A stretch of 64,000 nucleotides of DNA from the NCBI GenBank assembly GCA_004026145.2, contig CP034976.1:10017469-10081468 (forward strand), read 5' to 3'. Under the pieces are notes generated by a model, which saw only the letters and a list, made by a program, of their open reading frames with translations, was not told where the DNA came from and did no database searches. This stretch comes from Takifugu bimaculatus (taxonomy: Eukaryota > Chordata > Actinopteri > Tetraodontiformes > Tetraodontidae). Positions 25,688-35,218 of the stretch are shown one piece after another. Made by a program: the position numbers and the translations under genes. Position 1 is the first letter of the stretch; the number at the start of each line of letters is the position of its first letter.

Positions 25688-26625
25688 GGTCCTGCTAACC
25701 ACAACACAGTCGCACCATCAGTTATTGAACATGCAAACTGCTAGGTTAAGAGCTAATACCCCCCCAAAACCATTTCAAAAACTCTGAACAAAAACGTTTT
25801 AGCGTATAACATTTTATTTGAGTTCTTTGCTAGCTCTCGAGTATGCGACTGCTTATTAATTGACATAATTAGCATAACCAAAGATGATGTGGTAAATTCT
25901 CAATGTAGCTGAGTTGTTATTTGTGAGTATTGTTTCCCTTATATTGTTTATTTTGTATAGAAACGTATCTTTACTCACCCTTTTCTATAAAAGTAAAGAC
26001 ATCAACATCTACGCTAAGCTAATGTGTCCTCTCTCTAGATGACAAATTACTTCCGGTAAACGCTTCTTCTTTTGTACAATAGCGTTGACCAAAAAGACAG
26101 AATTATGTTGCTGCCACCCTCTGGACAAAAATGATATTATAACACTTAAGTGCAGTACCTCGTAAGTGTGCTGGTATCACATTTATTAAATAAAATAGTC
26201 TAAGATAAATTATTCCCTGGCCCTGTGTTTTGCAGAAGCTGCATATTTTATCATTCCACAGATCAAATAATCACGTTGAATCCTGCAGATCCTAGATGAT
26301 ATAGAATTTTAAAAAGAATTCAAACAACTATCCCTTTTAAAACCACTGACTACAGATGAAAAATAGCCTCTTGGCTAACTTTGGCTCATTTACAGCAATG
26401 TTATTAATGTACTCTGTTCCCGTTGAAAGAAGAAAAAAATAATTTACATATTCTCTTTAGCAAAGATCCGTTGTAGTTAAAAGATTTAATTTGCCTTTAA
26501 CACTAAATGTGCACCATGGCAGTGACCTCAGAAGACTAAAATTCCCCTTGTTTCTATTTTTATTGAAATAAAAATGAGAAACATTTCATTAATTTACACA
26601 GTTTGTGGTGCAAATTGGATCCCAT
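25688..26625. other. Spacer between csnk2b and aif1
   Basis: It contains the csnk2b 5' untranslated exon/promoter and the aif1 3' untranslated region; a minus-strand AATAAA for aif1 is at 26559-26564. No other coding sequence is seen. Confidence 0.6.
25979..26056 (-). promoter_or_regulatory. csnk2b: Putative csnk2b non-coding first exon and ETS promoter site
   Basis: On the minus strand a strong donor (GTGAGTAAAG) at 25973-25978 ends a short exon-like segment. Just upstream is CCGGAAGT (26049-26056), the consensus ETS/GABP site common in housekeeping promoters. The acceptor just before the coding exon (GTTAGCAG then ACCATG) would complete a 5' intron of about 0.3 kb. Confidence 0.5.
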
Positions 26626-27565
26626 TCAGGGCAGGTCTGAAAAGGTTTTGCGACCAGGTGGACCAACGACTTTTGACTCCTGCTCCTTCCCCATTCCTTC
26701 AAACATCAGGATCCTTCAGTGAGAAAAACAGTAAAGGATATTATATCATGTACATGTCGTCACTAGAAACCCACAGCTTCTTTAAGGTAGATGGCGTTCG
26801 TACTCACAGTTTGAGAATTGCATTTCTTTTCCCCAGCATCATATTTAGGAAGTCGTGGTAGCTGATTGTGTCTTTCGAGGCCCCACCAATCACCTCTGAC
26901 ATCATCTTTTTCAGTTCTAGGTGAGTCTTGGCCACTCCCAGTTTTTCAAGCATCCGTTTTAACCCCATTATGTCTAAAACAGAACAAATGGATGTTTTTG
27001 TTTCCGACCTGGGAAGGCAGCTTTGCAAGTCAGTGAAGGTAAAAATGTAAACAGTAGCTGTGTTTAAAAATAGTCTGGTTGCTAAAAATAAGACGTGTGC
27101 ACGCGTACCTATGTCTCCTTGATCATTGAGATCAAACTCCATGTATTTATCTGTAAAACAGGGAATTGTGATTCTAAAAGCTCTGCCTGAGCACCAGTTC
27201 TGAAGCACTTATTTAAAACACCAGTAAATTGAAGCACTCACTTTTAAACATTTCAAGTTTGGAGCCAAGGTCCTCCTCTTCGGCATATTGAGGATCTGAC
27301 TGAAAAGCCTTGAAAAATAATAATCCAGCAAAAAGATCACGATAAAAAGCATGTTTTGTTTTTAAATATTTCCAATACACCACTGGAGTTTCACCTCATT
27401 GATCGAGTTCAGTTTCTCTTCCTGGTGACTTTTGAGAAGTCCATACGCTTTGCCTCCTGCAACACAAGGAAACATCTCATGAATCAAGTCCCAAATCACT
27501 CAGTACAACAGTAAAACACACACCCCATTTTAGTTTTTAGCCAAACCTTGAACATTTTTCTCCAT
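26626..27565 (-). CDS. aif1: Allograft inflammatory factor 1 (Iba1), EF-hand protein
   Basis: This is a macrophage/microglia cytoplasmic calcium- and actin-binding protein. Minus-strand exons: 27547-27565 (MEKNVQ), 27395-27456 (GGKAYGLLKSHQEEKL), 27242-27308, 27109-27150, 26808-26973 and 26626-26713. Phases agree throughout and the protein is about 147 residues, the usual size. The first EF-hand (KYMEFDLNDQGDID...) and the second half (LKRMLEKLGVAKTHLELKK, ISYHDFLNMMLGKRNAILKL) are clear. The tail ends GPPGRKTFSDLP. Some positions resemble the paralogue AIF1L, but residues such as AILKL and THLELKK favour aif1. Adjacency to csnk2b is conserved in the mammalian MHC class III region. Confidence 0.93.
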
Positions 27566-28012
27566 TTCCACGCGCAGTGGCTCGCTAACACCAACTAGAA
27601 CGTGCCAAAACAACTAATGGTATTTCTGTCAACCCTCAAGAGGAAATGAAGTGTCAAAAGTTTCAGTTACCTCTATTCTGGTTCCTCTGTAGGCTGCAAC
27701 ACGCACAAGGACAACGTAATTACCCAGAGGGGGAATTACATATTTAGACTGAACAGAAAAAAGTGCATTTACACTGAAAATATAAAAAAGTGCACCTTAT
27801 TGGCTAAGGGGCCTGCAGTGTGCTACATGACTACCTCACCTGTGCCGCTGTGACAGCTCGAGATCTCTACTGGCCAAAGGGAAGTGCACCTTTGCTGCCC
27901 TGTGGTTAAAAGGCAGGTTCATGCGGCCGTGGAGTGAGCTAAAAAAGAGCTGCATCTAAATGAAACTGCACACAGTTGGGTCGTGTTTAGGTTCCTTTTA
28001 GTTGGAGAGACA
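27566..28012. other. Divergent intergenic region aif1 / Ig receptor
   Basis: This stretch of about 450 bases lies between two divergently transcribed genes and probably holds both promoters. I see no clear TATA box or coding exon. Confidence 0.5.
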
Positions 28013-29424
28013 ATGGAATGTTTTCCTCTGTATGTTCTGGGGCTTATGGTGCTGGTGGCCAAATCGCAGGATACCGGTGAGTCAATAGGTCCGTTTTTCT
28101 CTTCACCACCTCCTTCTATGCCGACTGTCCTCTCTTATGTTTTTCTTGCTTCATGTCGCAGTGATTGCAGTCTTAGACAGAGACACGGTTCTTCACTGCG
28201 CTGATTCTGAGGTGAATCTAGAGAGCTGCCACAGAGTCAGATGGGTTAAATATTCTGAACACGCCAGGCAAATCCTCCTTTCCAAGCCTAAAACACTCAA
28301 CTTCCCTGATGCTGAACGAGTGGAATGGAGACCTGATGGAAAGAGAAACCTTTCTCTTTGGCTGACCAGGGTGCAACCATCAGACACGGGGCTGTACAGC
28401 TGTGAAATCTGGCGAGGCTGGGACCGTGTTAACATCCGAAACACGTCTTTAACATTCAAAGGTGAGATTTACTGCAACCCTCAACACTCCTTTGTGGATA
28501 AACCATGTGCCTTGAAAAGAAACGCTCCCCTTCCAGAGTGCAGTGGCCTGCCGGCTGTGAGGGCGGTGAAGGGCGCCTCCGTCAACCTGACCTGCCCGCT
28601 GGACGACAAGATGGCGACCCTGCCAGGACCCATAAACGTCTCCTGGGTGATGCTGAAAGTAGCCAAACCTTTACCAATCGCATCAGAACGGGCCGAAGTC
28701 AACGGGACGTCGCTGTCCTTCAGGTCTGTTGTTGGGAAGGATGCAAGCTGGTATAGATGCAACTACACGCTGGGAGACGGTCACCGCTGCTATGACATTA
28801 ATCTGCAGGTCCAAGGTCAAGTGCTGAGCCATTACGAAGGTCAGATCTTTTTATTTCAAGGCGAATAACAAAACATATAACATAACGAATAACAAAACAT
28901 ATTATCACTATGATCGTGCATCAGATTCAGAGCTCTCCTCAACGCCTGTGATGGAATCCAGGGAGCAGGAGGATGAGGAGGTGATGGAGGTGCAGCAGAG
29001 CATCAAACCTTTGGCTGCCGCTCTGACCGCCATCGTGGTCGCCATGGCTGCCGCAGCGGCTGGATTTTTCATGTACCGCAGACGCAAGAGTCACGCAGCG
29101 GCACCAGGAGCTCAGGCCTTCGAAGCAGGTCTGAAGGCTTCACTCCCGCAGTCGTGCGGCAACAGCAGCGTTACTGTGCGCTCTCTCCCCACAGGTGCCC
29201 CCACCAGCTCATACGACGAGTACGAGAACACGGGTGAGCAGAGCGCCGCAGCCCACTCTGCTGCCAATGTTCCGCTCTTTATATGACCCGCTTTCATTTC
29301 ATTTTTTAATCTTGCAGACTACGCAGTCTACAAACACAGCAGCATATATCAAGAGGCTGCTCAAGTATCTTTATTAAAATACTGTAAAAACATCACATTT
29401 GGGTTCATGTCACAAGAGGTGTAA
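28013..29424 (+). CDS. Immunoglobulin-superfamily type I membrane receptor, two Ig domains, Tyr-rich tail (LY6G6F-like?)
   Basis: Exons: 28013-28076 (signal peptide MECFPLYVLGLMVLVAKS), 28162-28461 (first Ig domain, with D-T-G-L-Y-S-C), 28537-28815 or -28839 (second Ig domain, with V-N-L-T-C and W-Y-R-C), 28931-29128 (hinge, membrane segment PLAAALTAIVVAMAAAAAGF, then YRRRK), 29195-29233 and 29318-29424. The 66-base segment 29129-29194 is in frame and could be retained. The tail reads SSYDEYENTDYAVYKHSSIY, with several tyrosines including a Y-E-N Grb2-type site. Mammalian LY6G6F, also near CSNK2B and AIF1, is an Ig receptor whose short tail has a Y-E-N site. Orthology is an inference from position and tail; the Ig sequence itself is too diverged for me to place. 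All phases fit. Confidence 0.8.
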
Positions 29425-29631
29425 TGTTGTTTTCTTCCTCTTTTGCAGGTTGGCATTAATTCTTTCAGTTACTGAAAAGGTTTCCCTCCTGACCTGGACA
29501 CCCCCCCCCCCCACCCCCCCAAAAAAAACCTGGCTTATACCTTTTGAATTGCTCTTCAAAGAATTCTGTGCATTTTCCTCTTGAACTTTGGTGGAAAAAC
29601 ACCAAAACAAACTACAGTTATGGTTTGAATT

Positions 29632-31830
29632 CTAGTTGACAGGCTGCAATAAATGATAAAAACTCTCAGCGGCCTCTTGTGTTGGTGGTTCCGGTGACTC
29701 ATTTTGATCCTGACAAACTTCGTAAATGTGAACCTGCAAAGAGGAAACGCAGTTAGTGTGATTTTCAGATAAAGAGCAAAGGTTCAAACCAAGGGTGTCT
29801 CTTCTCACCAGTCCGAGATTCAACTGTGCGTCACCTGAAAAATGGAGATGGAGTTCAGGCTTCCTCATTTGCTGATGTGCGTAAAGGTGTACTCACTGAT
29901 CCAGTTTCAGTACCGGATTCTGCGTCCTGCTGTCGCCTCCAGTGCACGTAGATTCCTGCAGCAGCGAGAACTGTGAGCAGAGTGAGGGGAAGAAGAAGCC
30001 ACGCGGGCGACCACGGGGCTGAAAACAGTCGGCTGTTAGCTTCAACTCTGCTCCTCTCCCCTGTGGTTGCCATGGTGATGATCTCTCCTGTTCTGTGCCA
30101 GATTGCGTAACAGGCTGCACCTCTAGTCTTCTGTGTCCTCATATTTTGACCTTGCTTTACCCAAACTGTGCTGATTCTATTGAAAAACCTCAAATTTGTA
30201 ATTAAACGACCCAGTTATGGTGGCTCCGGTCCACCGGGGGTTCCGGCTCTGCCCCTGAAGGCCAGTTGGAGGCGTACTCACAGTTAATGGCGCGCCACTT
30301 CGTCGAGGCCATCACGACGCCATCGCTGAGCACCAGGCAGGTTAGATGATCCGCTGCTGCCGATGAAACGGGCAGAACCAGTCGGTTCCTCAGGGTCCTG
30401 TTAACACTCACTGATGCGTTCTGCCAGCCGTCTGCCCCGCCTCCCCTCCAGGCCAAACTGGAGTCTCCCTTGCACTCTCCGGCACAGGTGAGCACGCAGG
30501 TCAAGGCGAGGTGCCCCCCCCACTGACTCGGCTCGTAACTGTACTGGACACACATGGGAGAAGATGTAAAAGGTGGGAAGGGCGGGGCTCAATTCTGGGT
30601 TCGGGCCCACGTTCTCACACTCACCCTCCAGGGTTTGCAGGCTAATTCTGTTAAAGACCCTCTGCCGATCAGCGGAGTCTAGACACCGGTACTCCCCAGC
30701 ATGGACGATGCCGACCTTTGCAATGATCAGGGACGAGGAGCCTCTGCTCAGCGCCTCCCCGCCCAGGTCCCACTCCACGCTCCCACCCATGCCAAGAGAG
30801 GAAGTGTTGTGACAGGCGAGTGACACTGACTCACCCACTGAGGCAAACACTTTCTCAATACCATCTGAAAAAGACACACGGCTGCTTAGGAGTTCATTCT
30901 GCCCCCTTTTGGGGGGTATTTCTGGACTTTACTACCTCTCACTGTTGTTGTATGAGTGATGGAGGCTTTCAGCGTCCCGTTCTGGTACATGCAGCATTTC
31001 CATTTTCTGCGATGGTCAGTCGGTTTAGTGTTGATGAGCAGTTTTGAGAAGCACTCAGAGGGATTTTCTATGTGAAATCTTTTCCCGCTTGACAGCGTAT
31101 CATGTTCAGATCTCCACTCCACATGAAAACCTCTGTTAATACAGCCTCTGTAGCCCTGATAGGTGTTTAGGAAACATTGAAGCTCTATGGTGCCATCTGC
31201 TGGACGGGAAGCTCTCTGTAACTGGGACGTTCAAACACATTATAAAAATATAGTTAGCAGCCTAACCAAAAATATGTTTTGCAAACAGGATATCTCACTC
31301 ACTTTCAATAATATAAAGCGAAACGTTTGAATGAATTCCGTTGCTGTGGCATAAATATGTGCGTGCATCGGTCAAAATCAGATCATTAATCTTCAGGGAG
31401 CAGTCCTTTAGGAGTCTAAATCTGGGCATGTATGGATCCATCACCGTTCCAGCGTTCACCACTGCAGATACGGACCCAAACTCCCCAATCACGTTCCAGC
31501 TGACAGAGGAGCAGGGGTTAACGGTTGGAACTCCGCACGGCAAGGTCACGTCATCTCCCCTTAACACAACCTGATCTGCGGGTGGTGACAGGCAGAGCTT
31601 TTCAAATCGTATTCTGTCGAAATATCATTTGATTAAAAACTATTTGGAAATGGAAGGAAGAGTACCATCAGTCCAGAAGTTCCACTGAAAACTGTACACT
31701 TAATAGAGGATTTTTTTTATTTCCCCCCATAATTACCTGATTTTTGTAATCCTGCCCGTGTCAAAGAAAGAAGACAGAGTAGCGGTAAAGACAGAGAAGT
31801 CGTCGTCCTCCTCCCTGAAGCCATCTTCAT
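29632..31830 (-). CDS. Immunoglobulin-superfamily type I membrane receptor, four Ig-like domains, ITIM-like tail
   Basis: Minus-strand exons: 31737-31830 (signal peptide; start at MKMASGRR), 31303-31575, 30936-31199, 30625-30864, 30282-30543 (one Ig-like domain each), 29897-30018 (membrane segment WLLLPLTLLTVLAAAGIYV then HWRRQ), an optional 26-base exon 29809-29834, and 29632-29733 (tail). The tail has H-I-Y-E-V and S-F-Y-H-L-L; the latter fits the inhibitory consensus (S/I/V/L)xYxx(L/I/V). The fourth Ig exon is 262 bases, one more than the phases allow; an extra G in an eight-base run at 30514-30521 explains it. It is convergent with the previous Ig gene. A relation to MHC class III Ig receptors such as MPIG6B (one Ig domain, two ITIMs) is possible but unproven. 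Confidence 0.75.
29648..29653 (+). terminator. Poly(A) signal of the + strand Ig receptor, inside the last coding exon of the - strand one
   Basis: AATAAA lies 224 bases after the + strand stop, within codons of the convergent gene (stop at 29632-29634). The two transcripts overlap at their 3' ends. Confidence 0.65.
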
Positions 31831-32046
31831 TTTGGCATTGATTGCTACATCCTCTTCCAAGCCCACTGCAGCAGCATTTGCAAAACACTTCTTCAGGAAA
31901 TGAGAGTGATGCAACTCTTTTTCTCAGTGCATGAGTGGTACACTGCTATTTTTGCATTTCAATCATTTGAAAAACACTTCAGCCACACAAAACGCATGCG
32001 CATCTGCAAAGAAACCATTCGAGATTTGGATAAGATGTATACTTTT

Positions 32047-32052
32047 TTTATT
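32047..32052 (-). terminator. cyp21a2: Poly(A) signal, cyp21a2
   Basis: AATAAA on the minus strand lies 57 bases after the stop. Confidence 0.65.
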
Positions 32053-32108
32053 TCCAATGTTATTTACATTGTAACCTTGTTTATCTGCACACAGAATGTC
32101 CAATAAGA

Positions 32109-34651
32109 TTAAGGCCCAGTCCGGGGACGTGCTATGACTGTAAAGGACTTGATTTTAAGCACGACGCTAGCCACCCCCCTCAGGTCGGGCAGAGCTGCTT
32201 CACTGTCGGGAAGGACGAAGCAAAAATCTCTCAGCAGGTATGCAGTGAAGAGAAAGAGCTCCATCTTAGCCACAGTCTCCCCCAGACAGAGTCGCGCTCC
32301 GCCTCCGAAGGGGATCAGGGCACGGGTGGAGCCCCCTCCTCCCTCCAGAAAGCGCTCTGTAACAGAGAGAGTGGGTTTAAAGAAATACTTCAACAGGTAT
32401 GAAGAACGGGCCCCTGAAGAGAGTCGCACCAGGTTTGAAGCTATACGGGTCCGACCAAACTTCGGGATCGTGGTGAGCTCCAAACAGATTAGGGATGATG
32501 ATTGTGTTTCTGGGGATGAAGTAACCTGCAATACTGAACATCAAAGTCAAAACAATGTTAACAGGAGAAGCTATTTTTATTAGTTAAACACATTCTGTGG
32601 GCCTTAGTCCTTCTGACCTGCTGTCTCTGACGGCTTTGTGCGGCACCGCCAGTGGGGCGACGGGCCTGAGCCTGAGAACTTCATGTATGAGCGAGCAAAG
32701 GATGGGGAGCCTCTGTCTGTCACTGTATTTGGGGTAACGTCCCTCCAGCACCGTGCACAGCTCCTCGTAGACCTTTGTCTGAAACTAAAGATGAGCAAGA
32801 GAGACGATGAGATCCAGCCCAGGGTGTGTATATATGAACGTGGTTGTACAGTGGGGCGGAAAGGGGTTGTGTGTGTGTGTGTGTTTTTTTGGGGGGGGGG
32901 GGGTCGTACCTCTGGTCTGTGCAAGAGGAAAGCCACAGTCCAGTTCAGCCAGGCTGCAGTGGTCTCGGACCCCCCGATGAGAAGATCTACGGTTGCCATG
33001 TGGACATGCATGTCTGTCAGGACCTGGAGACATCGACAATGGCATCCAGGTCTTTAAGACCCCAACAAAGGAACACACACTGCAGCGAAGAACGGTGATC
33101 TCACCACTCCAGGTTCTGTCTGATGCCTGTCAACCCCTTCAAGGAGAGATCCTGTGATCACATCTGCCCTTCTGTGCCCCTCTGACTGCGCACAGCACAA
33201 AACACACTGGTTGATTTAACAGAAACACTCCCCAGTTCAAGTCTGATTTATTGTTTCGCTCATGCTCCCGAGAACCATCCAAGGAGCCTCGCTGATGGGT
33301 CTGAGCTTCACCTTGAACTGGTTGAGAAGTTTCCTGATGATTTCATCTCTCCTGCTGACCTCCCTCAGGAGACGAGAAAACACGGGATTGGGGAATTTCT
33401 TGTGGAAAACAGACAACACAACATAAGCCGTCGTGCTGCAGCCAGTGTCGGCCTGTCCTAATACTGCACAGTGGAATAAACAGCACTGACTCTGAGCAGA
33501 GGGAACGTATCAAGAGCAGAGATCCAAGTGGAGCCCCAGAGAGCTACAATCTCATTCAGACAACGGTGCAGCTGTTGCAGCTCTGAGGAGCTTTTGTCGT
33601 ACTGTAAAACACGGAGAGCAGTGTTTAAATCAGGATTCCAGGACTCGGAATGCCACGGGGACAACAAATACTCACTTCTTTTCCAAACACCAAAGTAGTG
33701 ATGACGTTACTGGCGGCCACAGTAAAATCCTCAGACAGATCCACGGCGCCGCCCTGATAGTCAACCAACACCTGTAAACAGTTGCATTCCGATATTTTAT
33801 TTTATTTTATTTCCAGCTGTCGATCACATGATGGGAAGCTCCTCGTGTCCTGTCACCTTTCTCAGTTGGAGCGCTTGTCTCTCTATCACATTGTGCAACG
33901 AGTGCTTGCAACAGCGCTGCAGGGCGCCGTGGACGAGGCGGCGAAGGGCCTTCCACTCCTCTGTGTAGTCCCCCAGAGAGATGTTGCGCCCGCCGCCGGA
34001 CACGATATCAGCTTACAAAAGGTTACGAAAGGTCATGAATGCCATCGTGCGGCTCACAGGAGCAATGCTTGGGCAAAATGAATGGTTTTACCAGTGTATG
34101 AGACAGCTCTCCCAGCAAAGTCGGACCATTTCTTCACCAGCGCCTCTCTTATGATGTCGCTGCTGTTGAGCACAATCATGGCTGCAGAAAAACACAGAAG
34201 AGTATTATGAGGTTTATGATCTATAGAGGAGAAATCACTATTTCTGAATATGCAATTCCGTGCGATTACTTGTGTTTCCACATTTAAGGCGGTAGATGTT
34301 CCCGTACCGCTTTGCCAGGTTGGTCAGGTGTATCGGCAGGTGGTCGTGCATCAGCTCCGTCATGTTGCCGATGAGAAAGCGACAGGGAGGACCAGGGATG
34401 GGAGGAGATGAGGGCCGGAGAGGGAGCTGCCAGGGGGACAGCGGCAGGTTCCGTTTCACAGCTGGAGGAGCAGAGAAAGACAAACAAAAGAGCAAAGAAC
34501 ACATTCGATCAAGGTCAATCAAGTGCTTTCCAACCATAACTCAATACTCACTTTCCTCGTGGTATTTCTTAACACATTTGTCCCTCAGTAACATCAGCAG
34601 CAAAACAAGGAGGGCCGCAGCTCCGATAGCTGCAAGTACTTCCACTGACAT
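32109..34651 (-). CDS. cyp21a2: Steroid 21-hydroxylase (cytochrome P450 21)
   Basis: This endoplasmic-reticulum P450 hydroxylates progesterone and 17-hydroxyprogesterone at C21 on the route to corticosteroids. Twelve minus-strand exons: 34552-34651, 34270-34461, 34092-34181, 33857-34011, 33676-33771, 33491-33601, 33312-33398, 33105-33185, 32910-33023, 32618-32778, 32430-32533 and 32109-32356. All phases agree and give about 512 residues. Seen: N-terminal membrane anchor (AAIGAAALLVLLLMLL), Pro-rich hinge (PPIPGPPC), I-helix (VDLLIGGSETTAA), K-helix E-V-L-R, PERF-region E-R-F, and haem loop FGGGARLCLGE with its Cys ligand. It looks functional. It lies downstream of the tenascin and C4 on the same strand. 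Confidence 0.96.
32867..32902. repeat. GT repeat and G-run in a cyp21a2 intron
   Basis: A short (GT)n followed by a G-run abuts the donor of exon 32910-33023. Confidence 0.8.
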
Positions 34652-35218
34652 GTTCCGCCTTCTTGGTTAATCCAAATCTGAAAAAGAGGCTCAACACCCT
34701 CCTTCCCTCATTTATAGTTCTCTCTTACACCACTGAGCTTTGTGGATTGTTGATGTTTTGACTAAAACCAAGGACATCCACATATCTACGTAGATTAAAA
34801 CGGATGTGGCCTACATGTAACAACAGACGGCCCCATAAACACGGCGAAGGGCACGATAACATATCAGTGTGGTTGAGCATTGGCAGTCGCTATAGTTTAT
34901 GTAACATTTAAGCATATCTGTGAGGCAACCAATGTAGAAAAAAAGAGAAACAAGCTTTAGACCCACATTAGCCACATTTATTTCAATACAATGAGACAGT
35001 GCATATTTCAATACAGTAGCTGTGAGGTGATGTACCACGACATCAGAGGCACAAGAGTAGAAATGTATACAACAGGGAACTGGGCGATGTGCCCCGTTCC
35101 GTTGTGATATTTCCAGAGGGAAAAAAAACATACAAATCAAGCTAAGGGTGCTGAAAGTGGAACTATGTGACAACTGTCAGGGTTTAAGGTTGAAGAACCC
35201 GCAAGGACTGCTGGGTGC
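34652..35218. other. Spacer between tenascin and cyp21a2
   Basis: It holds the tenascin 3' untranslated region (minus-strand AATAAA at 34977-34982) and the cyp21a2 promoter. In mammals this boundary is where TNXB overlaps CYP21 on opposite strands; here there is no overlap. Confidence 0.6.
34711..34716 (-). promoter_or_regulatory. cyp21a2: TATA box of cyp21a2
   Basis: TATAAA on the minus strand starts 65 bases upstream of the ATG, leaving room for a short 5' untranslated region. This fits a tissue-specific promoter. Confidence 0.55.

Noticed and set aside
30820..31047. Plus-strand frame across the Ig receptor exons
   Set aside because: Shadow of the minus-strand Ig exons, which have matching splice phases and Ig cysteines.
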